DNA of 64,000 bases from Pyrenochaeta sp. MPI-SDFR-AT-0127 (GCA_020747015.1 JAGTJM010000010.1:186001-250000); one strand, 5' to 3'; shown: positions 11,977 to 24,060, counted from the first letter of the stretch. Numbers and translations are program-made. The notes: generated from the sequence alone by a model not told the origin.

Positions 11977-13793
11977 TCATGCTTTATACAGTGTGTCCAG
12001 AAAACCCTTCGCCAAGTCTACAACGACACTCTTGTTCGGCAAGCTGCCAGCAACGCCATACAATGCCGCCGTGTCTCCTTTGACAGCGCCCTTTGCGCCC
12101 TTCCCTTCGGCGATTCTCCGCCTTTCTTTCTCCCTGACCTCCTCCGTGACCTCCGCCAAGTCATTGATAAGCTGGTCCACCACTGCAACAATTGGTAGCG
12201 TCACAGCCACATGGATAGCTGGTGGATTTTGCAATGCATTCAAATGCCAGCCCTTCTCCGACATACCATCTGCAATGTCATAGATGTCTAACGAGTCGGA
12301 TAAGAAAGCAACAACAGAGACTAATGGACGTCCAATAATCTTAAGGTCGGAAGCCAATTCGGGTCTCTCGCGGATAGCGCTTTCAATTTTCTTCATGCCG
12401 CCAACAATTTTGTGGCATGCATCGATGTATCCATTCTCGCCCTGCTTGACCAGACTGGCCCAGCATCCCGCAATCAGAGCGCCTGGCCGGGAGCCTGCAA
12501 TGGACGGCGATGCATAAACGCCACCAGACCAATCTGGCGAAATAAAGTACTGGTACTTGCGGTATTCATCAGAGCGGTAGAGCACGGTCGAATTTCCCTT
12601 GGGTGCGAAGCCGTATTTGTGAGTGTCACAGGAGATGCTGGTGACGCCCTTGAGCCGGAAGTCGAATGGTTCCGAGTCATATCCAGCCTTGGAGAGATGG
12701 GGAATAATAAACGAGCCGAGACAACAATCTACATGGAGCGGTACTTTCTTCTTATGCGCCAATCTGCTGAGACCGGAGATGTCGTCGATAATGCCATGGG
12801 GAAAGTTGGGCGCTGAACCCACCAGCAGGACAGTGTTCGGATTGATGAGGCGGGAAACAGAGGGTAGGTGGACTTTGTAGCTGGGCGCCTTGCATGCGAC
12901 GAGATGAATCTTGATCTTGAAGTACTCCCCGGCTTTGCGAAATGCCGTGTGTGCTGTCTCGGGGAGAATCATCTCGGGTTCTGTGACATTACGCTCCTTG
13001 AAGGCTTTGTTGCGCGCTGAAAGGCAGGCCATGAGGATAGACTCAGTACCGCCAGAAGTGGTAACGCCAACTGCGCTCTCAGGAGCGCTGAAGAGGGAGA
13101 GAACCTGCAAAGTCTTAGTGATTCATTGGCCCGCAGCAGTAGAGATGAGTTGCGCACCATAGCAACCACTTCAGCTTCCATCTTCCTCACACCAGGAAAC
13201 ACGTCAGGATGGATTGGATTGGCAACGGTGAATTTACCAAAGGCTTCCGTCTGAAGCCGTATCAATTCATCTCCGCCGTGATAGACCGCACCGCTCACTC
13301 GCCCATCTTCCCATCGTGTATGCTCCATATCTGCCAATTCGCACAACTTCTTACGCACTTCCTCCTCGCTCCATCCTTCACGTGGTAAGCTAGTGATACG
13401 TACGATGCCAGGTCCACTGGGCACAAGTTTGCGCTCAAGCTTGAGCAGCGACTCGGAAACCTGCGTTTGAACCTTGGTTCGCACGCCTGGGAGTTGCAAA
13501 AAGACGCCGTAGAGGTAGCGTCGGATACTGATGTAGAGATCGCTGAGCGAACCGAAGATGCCGCGTCCCTTGAGCTGATAGAAGGTAATGCGTGTCCATC
13601 GAACAAGGAACAATAGGAACACAATATTACGCAAGCTAATATCAAAGATATGTTAGTTGATGCACCACATTGTCTGACGGGAGAAAAGCACATACACATC
13701 AATGTTCAGGGCCACGAATTGACCCTTTGCGGAACTCTTGCGTGCATTAAATGTATCGCGCAGACTCACGGGCAGGCGCGACGAGCCGGGCAT
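11977..13793 (-). CDS. DPL1: Sphingosine-1-phosphate (dihydrosphingosine-1-phosphate) lyase, 567 aa
   Basis: Exons (minus): 13696-13793, 13158-13635 and 11977-13104. Both introns (60 and 53 nt) fit phase, the first with a GTATGT donor. A hydrophobic segment just after the first intron (LRNIVFLLFLVRW) anchors the protein in the ER membrane, with the catalytic part in the cytosol. The PLP-dependent decarboxylase-type fold is clear: TTSGGTESILMA, PLHVDCCLGSFIIP, and SCDTHKYGFAPKG with the Schiff-base lysine near residue 350. It cleaves phosphorylated long-chain bases to hexadecenal and ethanolamine phosphate, the exit step of sphingolipid catabolism. Length matches the family. The 3' end converges on uL16m with only about 170 bases between. 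Confidence 0.96.
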
Positions 13794-14459
13794 TTTGACT
13801 TTTGGCTGTACGATGATCACAGATGGGTGCACAGTGACATGACGGTGATAGAAAGTATGGGGTAGGCCAAGTGGGTTGCGGAGCACTGATATCTGCGGCT
13901 TACGTCAAGCCGCGGCTCTTCGTCACATGAAAAATGGGCAGGAAGACGTTCCCGATAAGCGTCCGCACCAGCCAACGGTTTTCGTGCTTGTTCCGGTTAG
14001 CCGCCAATGTGGCACAACTTCTTTTGGATGACTTTGCGAATATATATGAGGTGCCTTTCCAAGTTTGACCATGGTTTCTTCGGCAGACAATGTCAATTAG
14101 TGGGTTCAGATGAGTGCAATCCAAGCGAGAATATTCCAATTGCTTGTCATAGCGCGGATATTTATCCAGATGCCCGTTGAGACAATAGTCTCGTTACAAG
14201 CATGAAAATAACTATGCCTTGCTCTTTGCGCACTATTGGGCTCTTGTTTACTACTCACGCGCCAGCCTCCATTGTGCCTTACCACTCTAGTGCCAAGTCA
14301 AAAGTCTAAATCTTCTTCTGCGTGGTCATTCGCTTTGGTCCTGCTAGAGTTTCGCGACAGAAAACAGGAAATGTTCTGCTTTGAGGAATACGCCTGGCCA
14401 CAGGAGACAACGCGTTTGCTAGGTACAATATCCATCTTAACCAAAGCAAACAATGTCTA
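13794..14459. other. Spacer upstream of DPL1
   Basis: 666 bases between two minus-strand genes, holding the DPL1 promoter and the 3' UTR of the polymerase gene. Only short open frames are present, none family-like. Confidence 0.4.
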
Positions 14460-16786
14460 TCATAGCCTCCATGCCTGCGCATGCCACCGTTCATGTGCCC
14501 CCATGGCGAATGTTGGCATCACGGCACCGCATTCCTCGCACCGATGCGCACTATCGTTCATTGTCTCCTCAAAATCGGACTCCCAGCGGTCACAAAGAAC
14601 CAGGTTTTCCTCCTGAGAGGGTGTAGGAATATCTTCAGATCCAACGCTCCTGCCTGTTAGTTGTGATACCGTCGTATGTCGAGGCTCTTCGCCCATACTG
14701 TCCACCGCTTCAGCTGGAGCAGGATCTTCTTCTGGTCTCCATAGCTTGAGTACCTCATCCTGGTGCTTGAACATTGTACTGATGTCTCGCCCAACGCCAC
14801 CTCTTTCGCTCGCGGCATCGGTCATGTTTGTGGCGGCAACGTTGACAAGACTTAAGTTCCATCCGCTCTTCTCTGGATGCAGCCTGCGAAAAAGTGGTAC
14901 CAGGGACTCATTGACCAGTCTTTCAACCACCTCATCCTTGCTTGTGTTCAGATTGAAGAGAAATGTCGGCATTGGGGCGGACCTCGATATACGAGCAAAC
15001 GAGCGATTTCTACTACCATCAGGATTCTGAGGTGGTCGCGGCCGGGTCGAAAGACGAATCGTCTTGGGATAAGCAAGCCAGCGCTTCGAAGTCATCGCAG
15101 GCCCATCACGTGTGTCACTCGATGGCTGCTTATCTCCATCCATCTCCTCCAGTAGGTCTACATGTAGCCTCTTCAGCAAACTCTTTGCCAGCATCCTCAG
15201 CTCTTTGGTCACATCATCGAAGGTGTTCAGCCGAATGTAACTGTCCTCAATGCTAATCTGCCGAGGAATTTCTCGAGCTTGGCTCACTTGTGTGTCGTCA
15301 CACCCGTTCAAAAGGCCCCATATCCTGGCGCCGATACCCTTCGGTGAACCTGGCCCTCCTAGTATGGCTTCTAATGTTTCTGGTCCCATTCCAGTGTATT
15401 TTCTCACGTCACACACTCGAACCATCTCCTTGGTGCCACCATATATCAGTCCAGTATCAAACTTTGCGGGTCGCTGTAGCACATAAGCGCGAAGCTTTTG
15501 TGCAATCTTGTATCCGATTCCAGGGATCTTGCCCACTTCATGATCATCCATGAAAGATGTCACATTGTCTTGTTCTTCATCATCCGCCGAAGGGTCATAG
15601 GGCGGCAACAATGTTGTTTGGCCGTTCGGCTTCTGCAAGTTGCCGACAAGCTTGGCGAGAAGCTTGTTGGTGGAAATTCCAACGGTAGCCGTATACCCCT
15701 TCTCTGATTCAAGCTTTTCCCGCAGGTGCTGGGCTAGATGGCTGGCTAGGAGCAATCGAAGGCGAAGTGTATCCAATAACGAGGGGTCTGCTGCACATTA
15801 GTGTTGTAGACTAAGCCCGCGTGAAGCAAGTCTAAAAGTATGGACAGCATACGCCATGCAGGGTGAGTATTGTTGCATGTTCACATTCTGCGAAGTTAAG
15901 GAAGTATCGCGAACGCCATCGCCTAATATTCCCTGAGCCCCACTAACTACTTGCTCACTACAAACCATCTCAAAGATAAGTCTGTCGGCCTGGTGGCCTG
16001 CGAATGTGTTCCGAAAGCAAGATGAAGATATGTATGCTAAGCTACTTTGCTCACGTAGACGATAAACACATACCTGATGTTTGACTTGCGGTTGTAGGAT
16101 AGACATGGCCTGTCACAATCGTCGCATCAAACGGGAAACCAATCGTTGGATCATCTTTGCAGAGGCAAAGGAAGGAGTTGCTGAGATCATCAAAGTTCAG
16201 GATGCTGATATTGAAGTCGATGATATCTGATACATCCAAGAATACCTGGACCACGGTTTAACGACTGTCCATTCAAGAGGCAAAAACCATGATGACAGCA
16301 ACACAAATGGCACAGATAGAATAGAAGCAACGCTCACAACGGGAAAGACGAACAGGGCAAGGTAGGCCGGAAGCTGACGACGAAGGGAGACAAACCTCGT
16401 CAAAACCTAGGCGCTCACAACGCGAATTCCAAGAGAAGAGCCGCAAAAAGGTGTAGAGTTCTTTCGAAACATCTCTGAAACGCGTGAGGTCTTCACCTAG
16501 GACAATAACGACATCCGGGCAAACTTTCTTTGCTTCAGTGATGAGTTGCAGTTTGTACAAGCCCTGGGGCAAGGTCAGCCGGCTGACCAAGCATCCAAAA
16601 TACGCAATGGCACAGTCGGCGGCTTCGTGGGATGATAGGGCAATAAATTAGGAGCGCGCAGGGAAGGCATACTCGGCGACGGGCCTCGTAGTTGCATGTG
16701 ACTACAATCTGTTTCTGCTGCACAGCCAGCGGCCGTGACTTGAGCGATGGGGTCTCATTCTCGAAAACGCTGGCGTAAAAGCAGTC
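14460..16786 (-). CDS. Y-family translesion DNA polymerase (pol iota-like), first exon not found
   Basis: Exons found (minus): 16673-16786, 16396-16563, 16074-16245 and 14460-15790, in phase, giving 594 residues. The first visible exon starts at DCFYASVFENETPSLK, directly after an acceptor (TGTACAG). The upstream coding part carrying the first catalytic aspartate (normally HFDYD) should sit in a short exon that I could not locate. Other signs are RLGFDEVFLDVSD (second catalytic Asp-Glu), GYTATVGISTNKLLAKLVGN, and the helix-hairpin-helix KIPGIGYKIAQKL. A C-terminal zinc finger CEECGAVM...HERWH resembles the ubiquitin-binding UBZ3 type. The family copies past DNA lesions with low fidelity and is recruited through PCNA and ubiquitin. 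Pol eta is the main alternative. The third intron is long (283 nt). Confidence 0.85.
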
Positions 16787-17619
16787 CTGTACACCGGCGA
16801 GGTTGTGTGAGTTTCACTCGACATGCAACTTCTGCAAGGGTTGATATGGTGGGCATTCACGCACATAGTCCTATCCCAAGGCGAGAGACTGCAAGTTAGC
16901 AACCAGGAGCGCGAAGGAGGATCGTGACCACGGGTTGCAGGATTACGGCGATAGTGAGGCCGCGTTGGGGCCACCAGGCGTAGGGCTGTGTGCGGCCGGT
17001 GGGGTTTGCCTGGCTGGTGTGCTTACAAAGTGTAGTATGGTGGGCTCGACCTGTCGTTTGAGCGGCTTCCTCTGGGTTGCGAGCATGCCGCAGAAGCGCC
17101 AGAAGACGCGCAGACGTGTTCGGCGGCTCGGAGTCTGGGAGGCAGGGAGCAAACGAAGCGCGGTGGGCTCGAGAAACATATGCAACCCTGTTGAACCGGG
17201 CTTGAGACGCCCACCCAGGCGCCAAGGTCCTCCAATGTCCGTGCTGGCTACGGAACACGCAGCAACGAACGCCCCCCCTAGTCATCCTCGACTGGCGTTT
17301 GCCACTTTGGTTTATTTTGGGAGGTTTCGCAAGCGCTACCACCCAAAATAACGAGCGAGATCCACCTCCATACGTTGAGATGCAAAGGCGACCCAGGAGG
17401 CCTGCCGGCGTGGCTGCCGCTTTGCTATACATACCGCTCTCGCGCGCTGCCCTCGTCACACGTACAATTTAATCGCATTTGCCCCTCTGCTGCATCCTTG
17501 CACGCCATCAGCAGCACTCCGTTGGAATACGAGTCCTGGCAGTGTATCCACCTAGAGCGCTTCCGGCTCCCCTCTTATCATCTGCCTGCCCCTCGCGACA
17601 CACACCGTCGAGCCTCGCG
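16787..17619. promoter_or_regulatory. Divergent region between polymerase and serine-rich protein genes
   Basis: 833 bases, GC-richer than the neighbours. It must hold both promoters and probably the missing first exon of the polymerase. A minus-strand open frame of about 187 codons crosses it but has no family-like features. 17460-17620 is pyrimidine-rich (CCGCC, CTCTC), as in fungal 5' UTRs. Confidence 0.4.
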
Positions 17620-18573
17620 ATGCTTTCCATGTCACACCCCTCGATTCCGCCGTCACCTGCTCCCCCGCCCATCATGACCACCTCGCTGCCTATAATACCG
17701 CCGCGCGCACAAGTCTCCCAGCGACCACGACTATCCATCAACACCGAGCAGCCACGCATCCTTGGAAAAAGTGCCAGCTTGCGCCTCGAAACCCTCTCCG
17801 CCGTGTCCCCTACAGTTCGCAACACCTTTTCAAATGCCTATGAGCAACCGTCTACCGCACCCTCCACTGAACGCCCCTCCAAGCCACGACTCTCAATAGA
17901 CAGCAGCTTCCCGAGCGCAACGAGTGCCTCCACTCCGAGCTCAGCATCGACCCTCTCATCCACTCTTACATCCGCATCCAACGACTCCGCAACCATTTCA
18001 ATACCCTACAAACAACCCCATCACCTGGTCTCGATCCTCGCAAACAGCCCCACGAGATCAATAATACCGCGCAAAATGGCTCCCGCTCGGCCTCTGTTTC
18101 CGGCTGAGAAGCGCGTATCATTCCGGACTCCACTTGAAGAAGAGATCAAGACCGTCAAATACACTCTTGCGCACTCAGACCTTGAACTATCTAGCTCTAC
18201 GCTATCCTCAATCGCGTCAACAGCATCGGCTAAATCGAGTGATTCGGACGTCTCGGCTGTGCATCACTCTCTGAGCGCCAATGCATCTTCGAGCGCCACA
18301 TCCAAGAACACTACTTCGTCTCTAGCATCGCCGTCTGGCAAGTCTAGCTCCAGCATTGTGAAGACGGAAAACTCACCGCCACCAAAACCTCCACGGGTTG
18401 GAGAAAAGCGAGACTCGTCGTCTTCCGAAGATGACAGCGACTGTCCAGAGACCCCTGTGGCTGGACGACGAAAACGAAGAAGAGACTGGCGGTGGACCTT
18501 AGGCCCGGTGCCAGGGTCGAGCAAATCAGCATCGTCAACAAGCGATGCGACAACGAGCGAGGACAGCAATTAA
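17620..18573 (+). CDS. Conserved serine-rich protein of unknown function (317 aa)
   Basis: I start at the ATG at 17620 (MLSMSHPSIPPSPAPPP) because the frame upstream looks like 5' UTR. The protein is dominated by Ser/Thr/Pro disorder with two ordered-looking blocks. One is EKRVSFRTPLEEEIKTVKYT near the middle, where RVSF is a candidate PP1-docking RVxF motif. The other is GRRKRRRDWRWTLGPVP close to the C-terminus. I recall both blocks in other Dothideomycete proteins of unknown function. No signal peptide or membrane segment; the C-terminal KRRRR cluster suggests a nuclear location. PP1 binding is inference from one short motif. Confidence 0.7.
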   Translation: MLSMSHPSIPPSPAPPPIMTTSLPIIPPRAQVSQRPRLSINTEQPRILGKSASLRLETLSAVSPTVRNTFSNAYEQPSTAPSTERPSKPRLSIDSSFPSATSASTPSSASTLSSTLTSASNDSATISIPYKQPHHLVSILANSPTRSIIPRKMAPARPLFPAEKRVSFRTPLEEEIKTVKYTLAHSDLELSSSTLSSIASTASAKSSDSDVSAVHHSLSANASSSATSKNTTSSLASPSGKSSSSIVKTENSPPPKPPRVGEKRDSSSSEDDSDCPETPVAGRRKRRRDWRWTLGPVPGSSKSASSTSDATTSEDSN

Positions 18574-20538
18574 TCTTTGACGTGCATCAAGTCATATTAC
18601 CACCCGGGGCGTTAGTACGGTACGGCATATAGGGCACTCCGCTAGAGGCACACTTGAGGTTGGCGTTTCATGGGCATTTTTACGGTGTTGTCTGTTTCTG
18701 TGATACCACTTGCATCGTCGTCTGAGGACGTATAGAATTGCATCGCATTATTGTGACTACTTTGTTGAAATTTGCGTTCAAAATACCCTTGTCTACGCAC
18801 ACATTTTGCGCGAGGGGCAGTCTTGCACCCTAATTGGAGAGGGCGACGAAACCCGATATACGAGCATTCCGGGATGAGAAAGCACGCTGTGGCTTTCGTA
18901 TCTGTACGCACGCTCCAAATAGCCTAATGGAGACGCTCATATTCTCCGAGACTCTATGTATCAAATGAATTTTTGTCCCAGTGAAGCTCGTTTGTGTTAC
19001 AACAATCCAAACTCTGGCAAATGTACAGGATTAAAAACGCTGTGAGCGGAACTGCCCCTTGGCGTAAGAGCCGACTGCTATGCCTTGAAATTTCGAGGCC
19101 AGCAAAACAAAGTGCTTCCAAAACAAGCATGGGAGTCTCGAACATTCCAGTAAACGAACACTTTTGCTTCGCAATGACGTCATGTTGCTGTGCGAGTATC
19201 ATGACTGAGAGTGAATAGCTGCGGCTGACTGGCCCCAAAGGAGCGCGTGGGCTTGCGTGGGCTTGCGTCATCATTATGCCTACCCCCGTGTTGTCGACAG
19301 CTGGACTGAAAATGAGAATGCGAGTACGAAGCCACTAGTTTGGGAGGACCATTGTTACGAACGTCTGCTTCGCGAGCAGAAGAAGAAGAAGAAACGTTTC
19401 ATTTAGTGATATTCTTGCATTCGAGTCAGAAAGCGCATGACCCTGGGAAAGTCTCAGCATGAGGGACTTTAGAAACAGATTGTTGCATGTTTTTGTTTTG
19501 TGGAAAGCATCTGGGGGGTTGGGTCCTCGGTTCGAAGTGATCATTCGGGCTAAACCAAAATTCTGTCACGTTTACGTTTTGCGTTTCACATCCACGTGGT
19601 TATGGTACTGTTTCGACATCTGAATCAAACAATAGGTGCACCTGTTTGGTTTGAAGGATACCCACGGCCATATTCGGTCTCTACCTCCGTTGCATTTGCG
19701 GCTCCGTCTCCTTGTGACGCTAGCCTTCTTCAACTGAGTTGTTAAAAGTCCAGGTATACATGCTTGATGAGTTCTCGAAGGAACTATACGGGATATGAGC
19801 TTCTTGAGTGAAGCAGCGGGCTTGGCAATTCGGGGTCTGGATCTTGGATCCCAAAAATAGAAAAGCCCAAAGGCTTCAGCCCTTTGGGCGGCGCTGGAGC
19901 TACTTTTAGAGAATCATCTTGTCAGGGCGGTCAGATATAGCAATCAGTCAATAGAACAGATGGAGATCGTAGTGGAGAAGCTTGCGCGTTGCGTGAAAAT
20001 CACTAATGGGTTTTGCCGAGATGCCAGGTCAGGGTTACGGGCGCAGAAGGAGCAATCCTGAACAAACGTGGCTCGGCCCATGTCGTACCCACTGATCCCG
20101 GTAGCCTCTCACTTCTGCTGTTGCCCTGCTTTGGTACCTAACAATTACAAAATTTATCGTTGCGTCTTCGTTGCCATTACCGCCTGGAGAGCGGTGCATT
20201 GGAAAAGGCTGGCTTGTACGATATGTCTGCGAATGGTCTGTCACTGCGGCTCAGGAACAGCAGCTGATGACTCGATACTACTCGCTCTAGAGGGCGTGGA
20301 AAAACAAATCGAATTGAGAATCCAAAATGTGTTTACACATAGAGAGAGTACACATAATCAATAGGAATGGAGCGTAAAGCATCATGAGACTTCCACTCTG
20401 TGCTGTAAATATAGTCTATATGGAGTATATGCTGTAACAACTTCGTAAATTGGGTTGGAGTGTTGCATACCCTCTCGCAACTTTGTGTTAAGAACACCCA
20501 TCATAGGGAATGCCACCGTTGACGGGTGGACCAAGTGT
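18574..20538. other. Long convergent intergenic region without a recognisable gene
   Basis: Almost 2 kb between two convergent genes, far longer than most spacers here. No open frame has a plausible start, splice sites or known motif. It contains a short GAA run near 19375-19392 and a perfect hairpin at 19865-19889. The two 3' UTRs account for part of it. An unannotated non-coding RNA is possible but not shown. Confidence 0.45.
19865..19889. repeat. Perfect 9-bp inverted repeat (hairpin)
   Basis: GCCCAAAGG at 19865-19873 is exactly complementary to CCTTTGGGC at 19881-19889, with a 7-base loop (CTTCAGC). GC-rich hairpins are uncommon in this spacer. In a eukaryote it is not a Rho-independent terminator; it could shape a 3' UTR or a non-coding RNA. 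Confidence 0.6.
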
Positions 20539-22730
20539 TTAATTCCCATCGTTCAATAGCTTCGCGTCGTCCACAGCAACCCTGGCGATTCTTTTCAAGT
20601 AGGACTTAAGATCCGCCTCACGTAACTTCTCCCACCGATCCAATCCTTCGCTAGCATCAATCGATAGGGTTTCGTAGCCCTGCTTGATGACATTGCTAAC
20701 CTCGCGTGGGCTGAGAGCTTTGCTCCTTGCCTTTCCCTTCCCGCTGCCTTCAAGCAGCGAATGATAGTGCGAAGAAACATTGATGAGCGTCTGCATCGAA
20801 TTGGATTGGCTGGAGAGATCGAAAGCGTTTTGAAACTTGACGAGGATGTCGCCATTTTCGACGAGCTTGTAAAAGAAGTCGTCGTACGAAGCTGGGTCGG
20901 GTAGGAAGTTCTCTCCACTTGAAAGAGCATACGCTAGCAGATTGACTAGTATGTTGATCATTTCCATTGATCGGTAGTTCGACTTGATATCGCCTTCATA
21001 GGTCAAGAGGAATCGCATCAAAGCCAGAAGCGCTCTCCAGAGCTCCGGCCAATGGAATACAATACGGACTTTGGCACGGCTAAGATATGATAGAATCCGT
21101 AGCAAGACACCAAGAAAAAGACTATATCAGAATTAGCCAGTTAACACGCGAGGTGCCATAGTGCGCGCTTACATGTATAGATCCACATCTAGCCGTCGTC
21201 GTAGGTTGTGATTGATGCCATCAACTATCAAATCTAGAATTATTGCAGCAGGAACTCGATCGCCTTTCACGATCGGCAAGAATGGCTGTCGTTGGCGGCA
21301 CAAGCGTACTGAAAGTTTTGTCTCGTCACTGCTCAATCGCTTAACGAGACTTTGGTCTTCAACAAGGATTTGCAGCACAAAAAGGCCAAGATATGTGTAA
21401 AGTGCTGCTCTCGTGGAGCGGTGTGCATGTTGAAACATGTACGAGAGTAAGGACAGGTATGCGCCTAAGGGCGAAGGGTCACCACTCTTTTCTGATTGCA
21501 GTGTGACCAGGTTGAAGCAAAAGACTTTGTTTGCGTTCGCAAAATCGTATGTCGAGAGCAGTACGCCGATCTCTGGTCCCGGTCTTGCAGTTCTGTGAGC
21601 CAGTAGAAGCAAAGTGGGAATCGGGTGGGTACGCACAAGGCAGCGAACAATGACTTCACATCGTCTGGGGCCGGCACTGGTGTCGAAGGCCGAGCGTTTG
21701 GAGCGAGCGCACCTAGGCCTATATAGCTCAGTGTTGATCCCAAGGTCCATCCTTCAGGCATGTCTTCTTGGACGGCTATGTATGCGTCCCGTAGCTTTAT
21801 ACAGTTGTCCCCAAAGCACCTTATCATGTCCTGTATTATTGTATCGTTGACGAAATCATCGAGCCGCAGTCTATACGGGTTTTGAAACTCGAACTTGTTG
21901 TAATTTGCGAGCAGACCGAGCAAGTAGAAGGCTGGCAGCACTTCAGCACTGTTTTCGCAATCTTGGACATACTAAAGCTATGAGTACTTTGGTAATTGGT
22001 GTTGGAATATAGACGTACCTTCATCAGCGAAGGAAAGAGATCACGGTGCGTGAAGTAAGACGGTAATGCTGTATGAAACCCGGCGGCGGTTATGGAGAGA
22101 GTGGTCCGGATGGCCTTGAGGCGCAAAGGTACTGAGCCTGGTCAGCGCAGCCCTGCAGCCGATCACTAGTATACATACTGCACCTTCCATTGCGTATGGT
22201 GGTATCAAGCGTGGCTATGAAGTCGGTCATGACGGCATCTGCATCGTGTAGGCCAGCGAGGACGGATATGATATCGGAGCTTGGATTCGTGTATCTTTTC
22301 GTGAGAGCAGCGTCTAGGAAAACTGTCAAGGTCTATGCGGTAAGCTGGCGAAGCTTTTCATGCATGTTTCCCACCGTACCTCGAGTGCGATCTCGTCTGA
22401 AGGGGCTCTAGCCTGCTTGACACGCAATATGGCTCGGCGGAAGAGCTGCTGCGAATGCGCCTGCTGGTGAAGCATCTCATCAGGTGCTATGGAGCCCAAG
22501 ATGCGCTTGAGTCCAGCCGAATCCGGCCTATGGAGGAAGAACTCCTGCCAGAAGCCCTCAGACAGTTCCAACTCATCGTCGTCTTCCTGGAGATGCTGTG
22601 AGCAAATGTATGGTGAGTATGTAGAGCATCTTTCGTGCAAACACACCTTGAACAGTCTCTCGTACAAGCGGATGATTTTGGGTTCGAAGATCTCAGGTCT
22701 TGAGTCTTGCGTCAGCGGTGATGGCTCCAT
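20539..22730 (-). CDS. ARMH3-like (DUF1741) armadillo-like helical protein, 636 aa
   Basis: Seven exons (minus), all in phase: 22647-22730, 22380-22595, 22179-22332, 22019-22137, 21637-21971, 21173-21592 and 20539-21121. The ATG at 22730 gives MEPSPLTQDSRPEIFEPK. The protein is almost wholly helical, for example FYLLGLLANYNKFEFQNPYR. The conserved C-terminal segment HWPELWRALLALMRFLLTY is the signature I associate with DUF1741/ARMH3 (human C10orf76). In animals ARMH3 works at the Golgi with GBF1 and PI4KB. That role is known for the family, not shown here. Intron density is among the highest in the window, typical of this conserved fungal gene. No membrane segment is needed for the family. 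Confidence 0.88.
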
Positions 22731-23035
22731 GGTGCGCGTCAACCTCGAGTTCCTTCAGCGCAGACTGCAGTATTGCGTTAGACGTGTTGTGAAACCTTGA
22801 GAGGCTAATGACGCGGGCGCGGACGATCGTCCGCCGACAAAGTCCCCCCACACTTGCGCACGTGCAATTTGGGCATAGAAAGGTCGTGCGAGTATTTCAT
22901 GTACAAGTCAGTGTATCATAAGACACCACACGAACATATGCCATAGTGTACACTGCGGCGGGATATACAAGCGGGCAATAAACGCTCGAGGCTGCCCTAA
23001 CAACAACCACGAGTCACCATAATACTATCACCGAC
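22731..23035. promoter_or_regulatory. Divergent promoter ARMH3-like / NRK1
   Basis: 305 bases separate two divergent start codons, so both promoters lie here. A GC-rich half lies near the minus-strand gene (GCGGGCGCGGACGATCGTCCGCCG, about 22814) and contains the inverted repeat CGGACGATCGTCCG. No other element was assigned. Confidence 0.5.
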
Positions 23036-23785
23036 ATGCCCTCGCCTCTCCTTGTTGGTATATCTGGTCCCTCCTCATCAGGCAAAACCACACTCTCCCG
23101 CCTTCTTCGAGACATCTTTCCTCCCTCAAAACTTTTTCTCCTACATCTAGATGACTTCTACCTTACAGACGGTGAAATACCCGTCAAGAATGGTACACAG
23201 GATTGGGACTGTGTAGAATCAATAAATCTGCCTGAACTCCAGTCGGCTCTTCAATACGTCAAAGAGCATGGAAAGAGCCCAGACTGGCTCGTCAGTAAAG
23301 AGGACCAGAATAGTGTAGGCGAACATGGCGTACCAGAGGCTGAGGTTGTGAAGCTGAAAAACGAGGTGAGCATGTGGCTAGAACAAAGGGCAGACTGGCA
23401 GGAGAGAAGGATATGCATTGTGGACGGTTTCCTCTTATTTTCCGAAGACATGAAGGACATCCGGTCACTCTTTGATGTTAGACTTTTCCTGCGAACAAGC
23501 TACAGGACAGCGAAGAAGAGACGAGAAGCAAGAAGCGGATACGTGACGTTGGAAGGCTTCTGGGAAGATCCGCCGGGATATGTAGATCAGATTGTATGGC
23601 CAAATTATGTTCAGGACCATAAATTCTTGTTCAATCATGGCGATGTCGAGGATGAGTTAGATGAGGAAGCTTGCAAAACGGTGGGCATATGTGGGATGCC
23701 GAAGGAAGCAGAGGAGGACATGACTAAGTGCCTCTCGTGGGCTGCTGGTGTCTTGGGGAAGGTTATCAATAAGCCACAACAGTAA
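23036..23785 (+). CDS. NRK1: Nicotinamide riboside kinase (249 aa)
   Basis: Single exon. The P-loop GPSSSGKTTLSRLL is at residues 11-24, and the acceptor segment LHLDDFYLTDGEIPVKNGTQ carries the catalytic aspartate and substrate-binding residues of the NRK/uridine kinase-like fold. IVDGFLLF matches the Walker B strand, and the lid region is FLRTSYRTAKKRREARSGY. It phosphorylates nicotinamide riboside to NMN in the cytosol, a salvage route to NAD. Length (about 240-250 aa) matches fungal copies. An uncharacterised uridine kinase-like P-loop kinase is the main alternative, but the NGTQDWDCVESI block favours NRK. Confidence 0.92.
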   Translation: MPSPLLVGISGPSSSGKTTLSRLLRDIFPPSKLFLLHLDDFYLTDGEIPVKNGTQDWDCVESINLPELQSALQYVKEHGKSPDWLVSKEDQNSVGEHGVPEAEVVKLKNEVSMWLEQRADWQERRICIVDGFLLFSEDMKDIRSLFDVRLFLRTSYRTAKKRREARSGYVTLEGFWEDPPGYVDQIVWPNYVQDHKFLFNHGDVEDELDEEACKTVGICGMPKEAEEDMTKCLSWAAGVLGKVINKPQQ

Positions 23786-24060
23786 GAGGAGCCTCACAGT
23801 GGCTATATCGCATACAGAACACGAAAAGATAACAATATACCAAGCCTTATATAACTATGCTCATAATGCGAAAGGATGAATATGACTAGACGCCATGACG
23901 CAACACATAAAGTCCGAAGTGACCACCTAATAGGATCGAAGATCGCCTGAGCGCCTTGGAGATGGTGCTTGGTAAACCCATTCCAGTCCATCCGAAGAAG
24001 TGGTGATACAATTGTAATGAGGTAGAGTGTCAAGCCAGCAAAGGACAGAGGGCCTTACCA

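Noticed and set aside
15798..16106. Minus-strand open frame of 103 codons read as an extra polymerase exon
   Set aside because: Joining 16074 directly to 15790 keeps the frame and matches the family spacing; the frame inside has no family similarity.
16896..17459. Minus-strand open frame of about 187 codons in the divergent promoter
   Set aside because: Composition is that of GC-rich non-coding DNA, with no motif, no good start and no splice partner. It overlaps the likely 5' region of two genes.
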